The position numbers and the translations under genes were made by a program. From Collinsella sp. (GTDB taxonomy: Bacteria; Actinomycetota; Coriobacteriia; Coriobacteriales; Coriobacteriaceae): a DNA stretch of 7,704 nucleotides. The stretch lies in NCBI GenBank assembly GCA_019414545.1, contig DXLV01000019.1, positions 23,361-31,064 of the forward strand, in the 5' to 3' direction. Each line of letters opens with the position of its first letter. Positions within the stretch are counted from its first letter, which is position 1. The notes under the pieces were generated by a model. It was not told where the DNA came from. It saw only the letters and a list, made by a program, of their open reading frames with translations, and did no database searches. Of this stretch, positions 1 through 5,890 are shown piece after piece.

Positions 1-3000
1 CCCGCCGTTGGAATTAAAGGCAACCGTCCAAGACTCGACAGCCCCCAGCTTGAACAGAGTACCCGAATCATTGATGTAGTACAGGTTGCCAGATGCATCG
101 GCAATGACCGGAGAGTCGCAGTGCTGGTAATGGCCAGCCGCATCATAAATCTGCGTCGCCTCTGCATCGCCGAGCGTATAGCGATACACGCCACCACCAG
201 CAGAGTAGTTGACGTAATCCTTGCTATCCGCGCTGTTAACGGTGAAGTACACATAGGTCTTGCCGCCCTGAACACTCACCAGCGGAGTAGCAGCAATACC
301 GTTAAATCCGGCCGGCAGTTCTTTACCGTCAGCAGCGGTGACCATCGTGGTCTTACCGGTCTTCAGATTATAGAGAGCCAGAGCAGAGCCAGTAGCCGTC
401 TGCCCACCGACAATCAAGTTGTCGCCAGAGACCGCCGGGGCGCTCATGTTATTCGTAAGACCCAGGTCGACCGTCTTCTGCTCGCTTAGTACGCCCTTCG
501 CCGAAAGCGAAATCACATGGAGCTTTCCGTCGTGCGTCATCTGATAGAAGGTCGAACCATTGGACGGATCGGCAATGCAATCGGCATTTGCGACAGCGCC
601 GAGCTTCATGGTCGAAACGACATCGCCCGTCGTCTTATCAATGCACTTAAGCGTGCCCGCGCTCGTAGGAACAATGGCGTACTTATCCGTCAGCGCAGCG
701 CCAGTCCAATAATAGCCCTCGGAGGGGTCAATGTTCTGCCAAGAAACTTCGCCCGTGGCAATCTTGATACGCTTCAGGGAGCCGTTGCCGTAGGTCGCGT
801 TGTAGTTCTCGTCATACGAAATATCGACCGTACCAACATAGACGTACTCGCCGTCCGAAACCACGGTGCAGGAGCTCTGCGTCAAGTCCGTCAAACCAGG
901 CGTCAGCCACTTGCAGATCAGCTTGTCCGCAGTAATCGCCTGGACCGCACCGCCGTTGAGCGGAACGATGATAAGGCCGTTGGTATAGATCGGACGAGAG
1001 GTGTAGCTCACCTTGGAGGCAAGCGGCGCAGAGGCAACCTTTTTGCCCGTGGACGAATCGATCTTAATGAGCTCGTTCTCGGTCGCGATGTACACAAAAC
1101 CGTTAGCGATGACAGGCTCGCTGCAGTTGGCATACTGCTGGCCAGACTCGGCCTTCCAATCGAAGACCCACTTAAGACCGGCGGCCTGCGCAGGCGTCTT
1201 GGCATCCGTTACGGTCGAACCGTTGCCACTGTTGCCGTAGCCGGCCCACTCGGCATCCCAATCAGGAGTCGTCGCACTCGGGTCCACGACAATCTTGTCG
1301 GGATCGGGCATGGCCGAATCGTCGGTGGTATAGGCAAGCGTAACCTTATCGGCGCTCTTGAGCGTAATCTGATTGGCACAGAGTAAGGAGGGCTCTCCAT
1401 TGATATACAGGTGCCAATATTTATTGGTCGCAGCATCCCATACATACGGCTTGTGATCGAACGGCGAAGTAATGGAATTCAGGAACCAATATGCACCGCT
1501 CTGGGAGGCGTTGTACTTAACGCCCTTCGCCTTCAGAACCGTCTCAATAAGGTCCTGGGCCGTAGAGCCTTCGGGCAGGGAAACATTGCTTGCCGAGCCC
1601 CAGCGAGTATTGTTGCCGTTGACATCGGGACCGATAACATCGACGGACCCAAGAACCTGACCGGGGAGGGCATCGGCGTCAGCACCATACATAAAGGTGA
1701 CGGCATCGCCCTCATGGAGCTCGTAGGCACCGGCGCCAACGTCGGCGAACTTGTACTTTACGTCGGACTTGCCCTTTACGTAGAAGCGCCAATAGCTATT
1801 GGTCGCAGCATCATAGCCACAATAGGACTCATCATCGAAGGGCGAATAAATGCCGTTGAGGAACCAGCCCCAAGACGATTCGCCAGCATCGAGCTTAAGG
1901 CCGGTCTGCTCAAGGAGATCCTTGGCAGTAGAGCCCGCCTTGAGACTCGTCTGACCCGTCGAAGCCCAAACCTGCTGCTTGCCGTCCTTGTCCTTGCCAA
2001 GCACCTGAACGGAAGCATGGACAGAATCGGACGGCAACTGGTCGCCCCAGCCACCGTAGAACCACGTGACGGTATCGCCGGCATGGATGGTGACATTGTC
2101 CGCCGTATAGTCACTCGACTTGCCGTTGATAAACAGCTGCCAATAGGTCGAATAATCTTGGGGCGTACCCAGCTCAACACCGTTGTACTTAAGGCTCAGA
2201 ATGAAGGAGCCAGCAGCAACGGCGTCGATGTCATTCGCCTCAAGCGCGACCTTCGTAAGGTCAAGTGCGCTCGAACCGGACGTCACCACATACTGCGCGT
2301 TATCGACCCAAGTCTGAGTCTTGCCCTGGGCATCGCGACCAATGACGGTCACATTCGCAGCAAGCTGGTCCTTAACGACGGGGGATGCGCTACCACCCGT
2401 AAAGGCAAACTCAATCTTCTGCCCCGGGGCGAGCTTAACGCTGCTCGCGCCAACCGAGGAAGACACGCCGTCGACGAACAGCTGCCAGAAGGCATTAGTC
2501 GTCGGATCGTAGGCAAGCGTGCGGCCATCGCTCGGAGACGTGATGCTCTTGAGGTAGAAGCCGTATGCCGTGTTCGGTTCGTAATCCGCTTTAAAGCCCG
2601 TCTTCTGCTGCAGCTTAACGAAGGCATCCGCAGCCGTCGCGCCCTCGTCGAGCTTGAGCTGCGTAGGTGCCACCCAGGTCTGAGCCTTGCCGTCGGCATC
2701 GGTGCCGATAATCGAGAACGAGACCTCGACTTGCTTCTTGGCGACATCGCCGGTTTCTGTCGGGTTCCCTGTCTGAACGGCAGCCGCGGCGGCAGATCCT
2801 GCTTGGCCAGCGGATGCCGCTGAAGACTGCTCGCTCGCGGCAGGGCTCTCCCCCGTCGCCGAGCCTTCGTCGCCAGTTGCTGCCTTTGTTGCGGCGGCAC
2901 TAGCTGCAGGCGCGCTCCCAGAATCCGAAACCTCGGCGCCGCTCTGCTCAGCGGCACCGCCCGCAAGCGCTGCGTCCTCGCCCGGCGTCGTAGCCTGAGC

Positions 3001-3171
3001 CACAGCCTCGGCAATGCCCTCGGCGCCCTCGGCCCACAGCTGAGCCGGCGTGGTGCCAAAGGCCATCGCGAAGGCCAGGAATGCCACCAGGCCGCGCTTG
3101 GCTACGCCGCGTGCAATCGCGCCACGGCGATGCAGCGAGGCGCGCTCGCGCTCGTCCTCAAACATATCCAT
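1..3171 (-). CDS. Secreted multi-DUF4430 / beta-propeller surface protein, probable corrinoid binder (3' end beyond window)
   Basis: One reading frame runs without a stop from ATG at 3171 to the window edge, giving 1057 visible residues. Residues 1-27 are charged, 28-46 are hydrophobic, and a signal peptidase site is likely after Ala47 (QLWA|EG). Residues 48-146 form an Ala/Ser/Glu/Gly-rich linker. Four DUF4430-type modules follow (about 148-260, 274-385, 388-505, 510-617), each with a YW/FW-x-hydrophobic-(V/I)-(D/N/K)G motif. Residues 668-1045 hold eight repeats of the type 'SPVIADGxxY...G.L..ID..TG', as in quinoprotein-dehydrogenase-like propellers. The last residues (WTVAFNSNGG) look like the start of an InlB-type repeat, so a wall-linked C-terminus is likely outside the window. 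DUF4430 is related to the C-terminal domain of transcobalamin, and a cobalamin riboswitch precedes the gene. I infer extracellular corrinoid binding or uptake; the propeller need not bind PQQ. The frame extends upstream to ATG 3252. I prefer 3171 because the longer form would give an n-region of about 54 residues. Confidence 0.93.
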   Translation of the reverse strand, partial: MDMFEDERERASLHRRGAIARGVAKRGLVAFLAFAMAFGTTPAQLWAEGAEGIAEAVAQATTPGEDAALAGGAAEQSGAEVSDSGSAPAASAAATKAATGDEGSATGESPAASEQSSAASAGQAGSAAAAAVQTGNPTETGDVAKKQVEVSFSIIGTDADGKAQTWVAPTQLKLDEGATAADAFVKLQQKTGFKADYEPNTAYGFYLKSITSPSDGRTLAYDPTTNAFWQLFVDGVSSSVGASSVKLAPGQKIEFAFTGGSASPVVKDQLAANVTVIGRDAQGKTQTWVDNAQYVVTSGSSALDLTKVALEANDIDAVAAGSFILSLKYNGVELGTPQDYSTYWQLFINGKSSDYTADNVTIHAGDTVTWFYGGWGDQLPSDSVHASVQVLGKDKDGKQQVWASTGQTSLKAGSTAKDLLEQTGLKLDAGESSWGWFLNGIYSPFDDESYCGYDAATNSYWRFYVKGKSDVKYKFADVGAGAYELHEGDAVTFMYGADADALPGQVLGSVDVIGPDVNGNNTRWGSASNVSLPEGSTAQDLIETVLKAKGVKYNASQSGAYWFLNSITSPFDHKPYVWDAATNKYWHLYINGEPSLLCANQITLKSADKVTLAYTTDDSAMPDPDKIVVDPSATTPDWDAEWAGYGNSGNGSTVTDAKTPAQAAGLKWVFDWKAESGQQYANCSEPVIANGFVYIATENELIKIDSSTGKKVASAPLASKVSYTSRPIYTNGLIIVPLNGGAVQAITADKLICKWLTPGLTDLTQSSCTVVSDGEYVYVGTVDISYDENYNATYGNGSLKRIKIATGEVSWQNIDPSEGYYWTGAALTDKYAIVPTSAGTLKCIDKTTGDVVSTMKLGAVANADCIADPSNGSTFYQMTHDGKLHVISLSAKGVLSEQKTVDLGLTNNMSAPAVSGDNLIVGGQTATGSALALYNLKTGKTTMVTAADGKELPAGFNGIAATPLVSVQGGKTYVYFTVNSADSKDYVNYSAGGGVYRYTLGDAEATQIYDAAGHYQHCDSPVIADASGNLYYINDSGTLFKLGAVESWTVAFNSNGG
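1321..2730 (-). repeat. Four tandem DUF4430 (transcobalamin-C-like) modules
   Basis: The modules start at about 2730, 2352, 2010 and 1644. Each opens with a strand of the form V-x-V-x-G-x-D-x-x-G-K/N-x-x-x-W, then 'T-A-x-D' helix residues (modules 1, 3, 4), and later the YW motif. The motif tryptophans are W229, W344, W461 and W586, so the repeat period is 115-125 residues. Modules 3 and 4 are closest: both contain WFLN, SPFD, DAATN and YW in the same order, and 15 identical bases encode the DAATN segment (1423-1437 and 1798-1812). Module 2 is the most divergent and lacks the SPxD and DAATN segments. In transcobalamin and intrinsic factor the related domain caps the upper face of cobalamin. 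Whether each copy here binds a ligand cannot be told from sequence. Confidence 0.8.
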
Positions 3172-3369
3172 TTGTCCCCCATTGTCTGTACTTGGAGCGT
3201 TGCCTTGAGGCTGCCCCACGTCATCGCGCATGTTGCGCTCGAGTTCCCCCATCGGGGTCCCCCTTCCCTCCAGAGCCCTATGCACACCGGCGGCATACGC
3301 CGCAGCCGCATGCAAGATGGGAGGCGATCCGACTTAACCTTAACGACTCGGGCACGTCGTCCGATCTGC
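3172..3369 (-). promoter_or_regulatory. Leader between riboswitch and DUF4430 gene (possible expression platform)
   Basis: This stretch of about 200 nt links the aptamer to the start codon. It has a GC-rich hairpin at 3290-3303 (GCGGC, loop GTAT, GCCGC) that is not followed by a T-run, and a second candidate stem ACGAC/GTCGT (3343-3360). G-rich tracts that could act as ribosome binding sites lie before ATG 3252 (GGGGG, 6 nt away) and before ATG 3171 (GGGGGA, 3 nt away; 9 nt from the in-frame ATG 3165). A CCTCC upstream at about 3322-3326 could pair with GGAGG at 3267-3271. No clear terminator is present, so control at translation initiation is more likely than attenuation. This is inference. 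Confidence 0.4.
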
Positions 3370-3472
3370 GACGCGAACATCCCGAGCCAAGAGGAATTAC
3401 GGTTACTGGTACAGCCGGGGACTTGCACCCCAATTCTCCCAAACGCGCAGGTAAACCGCGCATTCATGCGTC
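3370..3472 (-). promoter_or_regulatory. Cobalamin riboswitch aptamer
   Basis: Read on the minus strand, 3397-3431 gives GGGG-TGCAAGT-CCCC followed by GGCTGTACCAGTAACCGTAA. This is the cobalamin aptamer core (consensus roughly GGTGnAAATCCGnnnCTGnnCCCGCnACTGTAA). Further on, GGCTCGGGATGTTCGC matches the 3' B12-box layout AGCCAGGAnACCnGCC. The box's usual ACCU partner with 5' AGGU is here replaced on both sides: GAAT (3462-3465) faces GTTC (3375-3378), keeping the pairing. Outside it, GACGC (3468-3472) pairs with GCGTC (3370-3374). The aptamer lies just after a promoter and before the DUF4430 gene. When B12 is present such elements usually repress the downstream gene. A covariance-model search was not possible here. 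Confidence 0.78.
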
Positions 3473-3496
3473 TCCGCACCACCATCTAGGCCATCG

Positions 3497-3525
3497 ATTA
3501 TTACCGTCAAAATGGTATCACGCAA
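3497..3525 (-). promoter_or_regulatory. Probable sigma-70-type promoter of the riboswitch/DUF4430 transcript
   Basis: On the minus strand TTGCGT (3520-3525) lies 17 bp before AATAAT (3497-3502), which matches the -10 consensus at five of six positions; the -35 is weak. The predicted start, near 3490, is about 20 nt before the first riboswitch stem. The -35 element overlaps the T-tract of the preceding terminator. Confidence 0.5.
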
Positions 3526-3551
3526 AAGAGCCTCGCACGCAGGCGAAGCCC
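3524..3551 (-). terminator. Intrinsic terminator of the phasin-like/aarF operon
   Basis: On the minus strand GGGCTTCGC (3543-3551) and GCGAGGCTC (3528-3536) form a nine-pair stem, with two G-U pairs and a six-base loop, followed at once by TTTT. It lies about 50 bp after the AarF stop codon and before the promoter of the next unit, so it separates the two transcription units. Confidence 0.65.
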
Positions 3552-3602
3552 AAGGTAAAAGCTATTGTTTGCGATAGGAAAATGCGGTGACGGTCGCGGC
3601 CT

Positions 3603-5366
3603 CTAGTGCTTGCCGCCGTGACTGTTGAGCCAGATATTGCGGCCCAGCATAAGCGCCAGCACCAGCGCGCTCACGTAGCCCATAAAGCCAATGACTGGGA
3701 TACCAAACACAACCGGCTCGATGCGCGCGTAGTACACCACCGACGAACCGATAAACAGGCCAGCAATCACAATTGCCATCGACATACGGTCGATAATTCC
3801 GCCCAGCTGTCGCAGCGCCTTATCGCTGCTCATGATCTGCATGTTCACCTTAAGCTGGCCGCGCGTGAGCATGCGCGAAGCCAGGCCAAGATACTCGGCC
3901 GCCTCGAGCGAGCCTTTTGCCGCGCGATAGCTGCTCGCGGCAAGATCGCGTCCCATGTCGCGCACGCGCGCATAAGTGCTTTTTTCGTTTTTGATATGCG
4001 TCTGAATGATCTGGATCATGTTGACGTTGGGCATGTACTCGGTCAGCAAACCCTCGAGCGTCACCATGCCGCGCGCGAACATCGTTACCACGCTCGGCAG
4101 CTCAACGTCGTTTTTGCGCGCCAGGTTTAACAGCGAGGTCAAAAACTCGCCGATATCCAGATCCTTCAGGTCAAGGCCTGCAAAGTCAGCCACGATAAAG
4201 TCCAAATCGGACAAAAAGGCCGAATGATCGAGCTCAGCCGAGTCGCCACGCGTCACGGCGAAGCGCATGAGCGAATCCTTGAGCTTGGGCACGTCACCCT
4301 CGGCCACGGCGAAAATCATGTCCTTGACGATACCGCGATCGTGACTCGACATGCGTCCGACCATGCCCAAGTCGATAAAGTAAACGATGCCGTCCTTGAG
4401 AATAATGTTTCCCGCATGCGGGTCGGCATGGAAAAAGCCGTCATCGAGCACCTGCGTCGAGTAATCCTCGACGATTGCGGCACCGATCTTTTCCAAGTCA
4501 TAGCCCTCGGCCACCAAGCGTTCAGGATCGGCGATCGAAATGCCGTCGACGTAGTCCATAACCACCACGTGCTCGGTGCACAGGTCCAGATAGGATTTAG
4601 GGCACGTCACGCCATGAACGCTCTTATGGAACTCGTAGAAGTCGTTGAGGTTTTTGGCCTCGGCCAAAAAGTTGGTCTCCTCGCGAAACGAGGTCCACAA
4701 CTCCTCGACTACGCCGTGCAGGTCAACGAATTGATCGGTGTTGACGAACTTGGAAACGATACGCACCACCGAGCGGATGATATCGATGTCCTGTGCCATA
4801 ACCTGCTGCGCACCGGGGCGCTGCACCTTGACGGCCACGTCCTCGCCCGTCACCAGACGAGCGCGGTGCACCTGCGCGAGCGATGCGCTACCAAGCGGAT
4901 TGGGGTCGATCGCATCGAACATCTCCCCCAGGCGCAGGCCGTATTCTTCTTCCAGACAACTGAGTACGACCTCGTACGGCACCGGCTCCACGTCGGAGCG
5001 CAGACGACGTAGCTCGTCGCAAAAGCGTTGCGGCAAAATCTCGGACCGGTTGGCCAGAATCTGCCCCATCTTGACGAACATGGGGCCGAGTTCCTCAAGC
5101 AGGCGGCGCAAACGAACCGGCGTGAGGTTATCCCACACACGGTACTTTTTGACCAGGCGAACAATCTGCCCGATGCGTTCGCGACGACCCGCCGGCGTGA
5201 GCTGGTATTCCTCGTCCGGCGCCATCGCGTCGGGCTCCTCGGGGACCATATCGACAGCGCGCGGCTTCTTGCGAGCGCCCGAGACGGCGGCATCGACCTC
5301 ATCGACAACCGCCGCCTCGTCACCCAAGGGATCTAGATTGTTGTAATCGGTGGTGGAATCTGCCAT
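3603..5366 (-). CDS. AarF/UbiB/ABC1-family atypical kinase, membrane-anchored
   Basis: This 587-residue protein belongs to the ABC1/UbiB (COG0661) protein-kinase-like family. Bacterial members support isoprenoid-quinone biosynthesis or lipid homeostasis, probably as ATPases at the membrane. The family KxGQ motif is at 99-102 (KMGQ, then NRSEILP). The Ala-rich nucleotide loop is PLGSASLAQVH at 157-167, the ATP-binding lysine is K180 (VAVKVQRPG) and the conserved glutamate lies in EETNFLAEAKN (229-239). The catalytic loop FFHADPHAGN is at 311-320 and the metal-binding aspartate is D332 (FIDLG). All key residues are present, so the enzyme looks intact. Two hydrophobic segments at about 528-547 and 551-576 should anchor the C-terminus in the membrane. 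The first 50 residues are acidic and poorly conserved in appearance. The start is 8 bp after the upstream stop with only a weak ribosome binding site, suggesting translational coupling. In a Coriobacterium the link would be to menaquinone, but the substrate is unknown. Confidence 0.95.
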   Translation of the reverse strand: MADSTTDYNNLDPLGDEAAVVDEVDAAVSGARKKPRAVDMVPEEPDAMAPDEEYQLTPAGRRERIGQIVRLVKKYRVWDNLTPVRLRRLLEELGPMFVKMGQILANRSEILPQRFCDELRRLRSDVEPVPYEVVLSCLEEEYGLRLGEMFDAIDPNPLGSASLAQVHRARLVTGEDVAVKVQRPGAQQVMAQDIDIIRSVVRIVSKFVNTDQFVDLHGVVEELWTSFREETNFLAEAKNLNDFYEFHKSVHGVTCPKSYLDLCTEHVVVMDYVDGISIADPERLVAEGYDLEKIGAAIVEDYSTQVLDDGFFHADPHAGNIILKDGIVYFIDLGMVGRMSSHDRGIVKDMIFAVAEGDVPKLKDSLMRFAVTRGDSAELDHSAFLSDLDFIVADFAGLDLKDLDIGEFLTSLLNLARKNDVELPSVVTMFARGMVTLEGLLTEYMPNVNMIQIIQTHIKNEKSTYARVRDMGRDLAASSYRAAKGSLEAAEYLGLASRMLTRGQLKVNMQIMSSDKALRQLGGIIDRMSMAIVIAGLFIGSSVVYYARIEPVVFGIPVIGFMGYVSALVLALMLGRNIWLNSHGGKH

Positions 5367-5374
5367 CTGCGCTG

Positions 5375-5791
5375 CTACTCGGCCTCTTCGGTATCCTTCG
5401 CATCGTCGGGCTCAACGGACTCGACGGGCACCGAGGTCACGTTGTCCTCGACCGAATCGACGATGTCGCGCACATGGGCCAGGAAGGCCGTGCGCTCGGG
5501 CGCGGTCATAACGCGGACGCGGGCAAGGATGAGTTCGTCGAGCACGCGCTGGGCCGCGGTCTCGCCCTGCATGCCCAAGCGCTCGGTCAGATCGGAGATG
5601 GTACCACCGGCCTGCTCGAACATGTCGGACACGCTGCGGGCGATATCGGGAGCGCCTGCGTCCTTGCGCACCTGCTCGCCCTTGGTATTAAGGTCGTCGA
5701 GAACCTTCTTGCCGCCTTCGACAGCAACGGCGGCAGCGCCAAAGCCCACGTTAATGGCGCCGTTAACAAGCTGATCGAGTTTCATAACCAT
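5375..5791 (-). CDS. Phasin-like small helical protein
   Basis: This 138-residue protein starts at ATG 5791. GGAGA sits 5 nt upstream, and a TTG start 12 bases earlier would overlap that site, so it is less likely. Residues 3-43 form a predicted amphipathic helix rich in Ala, Gly and Val, ending in a Lys/Asp/Glu-rich stretch (KKVLDDLNTKGEQVRKD). A second helical region spans about 50-110, and the tail from 115 is strongly acidic (ends DDAKDTEEAE). There is no signal peptide. The pattern resembles the COG3937 phasin or granule-associated-protein family. Members in bacteria without polyhydroxyalkanoate are often encoded beside AarF/UbiB kinases, as here. The stop lies 8 bp before the kinase start, so the two are almost certainly co-transcribed. 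No polyhydroxyalkanoate synthase is visible in this window, so a granule role should not be assumed. A membrane- or lipid-surface partner of the kinase is a reasonable inference. Confidence 0.85.
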   Translation of the reverse strand: MVMKLDQLVNGAINVGFGAAAVAVEGGKKVLDDLNTKGEQVRKDAGAPDIARSVSDMFEQAGGTISDLTERLGMQGETAAQRVLDELILARVRVMTAPERTAFLAHVRDIVDSVEDNVTSVPVESVEPDDAKDTEEAE

Positions 5792-5796
5792 GGTTG

Positions 5797-5801
5797 TCTC
5801 C
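5797..5801 (-). promoter_or_regulatory. Ribosome binding site fixing the start of the phasin-like gene
   Basis: GGAGA on the minus strand lies 5 nt before ATG 5791. The upstream TTG (5801-5803) overlaps this element and so cannot use it, which supports the 138-residue form. Confidence 0.7.
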
Positions 5802-5826
5802 AATCACAAACAACTGCATTGGCGTT

Positions 5827-5856
5827 CTTGTACCCAAGATTGAGCGAAAGCGACAA
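5827..5856 (-). promoter_or_regulatory. Candidate promoter of the phasin-like/aarF operon
   Basis: On the minus strand TTGTCG (5851-5856) lies 18 bp before TACAAG (5827-5832), in the gap between the dipeptidase stop and the phasin-like start. Both boxes are only partial matches. No convincing terminator separates the dipeptidase from this point, so read-through from upstream is also possible. Confidence 0.3.
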
Positions 5857-5890
5857 AGCGTTTTAGCGCTATTCAATCGACGGGAAATCC

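Noticed and set aside
517..2823. Long plus-strand open frames (289 and 470 codons) opposite the large secreted protein
   Set aside because: They are antisense shadows of a GC-rich gene. Their translations are rich in Arg, Leu, Ile and Val with no domain, while the minus frame shows a signal peptide, repeats and motifs.
3163..3171. Twin-arginine signal in the DUF4430 protein because of HRRGAIAR
   Set aside because: The S/T-R-R-x-F-L-K pattern is absent; a long Sec-type signal peptide fits better.
3417..3431. GGGGTGCAAGTCCCC taken as a tRNA T-arm
   Set aside because: No acceptor stem, anticodon arm or TTCGA loop is nearby. The flanking CTGTACCAGTAACCGTAA fits the cobalamin aptamer instead.
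3081..3590. Overlapping open frames of 119-169 codons on both strands over the riboswitch region
   Set aside because: They cross the conserved aptamer, terminator and promoter, have no recognisable domain and differ in frame from the secreted gene.
5843..5870. Four AGCG copies and an AGCG/CGCT hairpin after the dipeptidase gene as a terminator
   Set aside because: The stem has only four pairs and no proper T-run follows.
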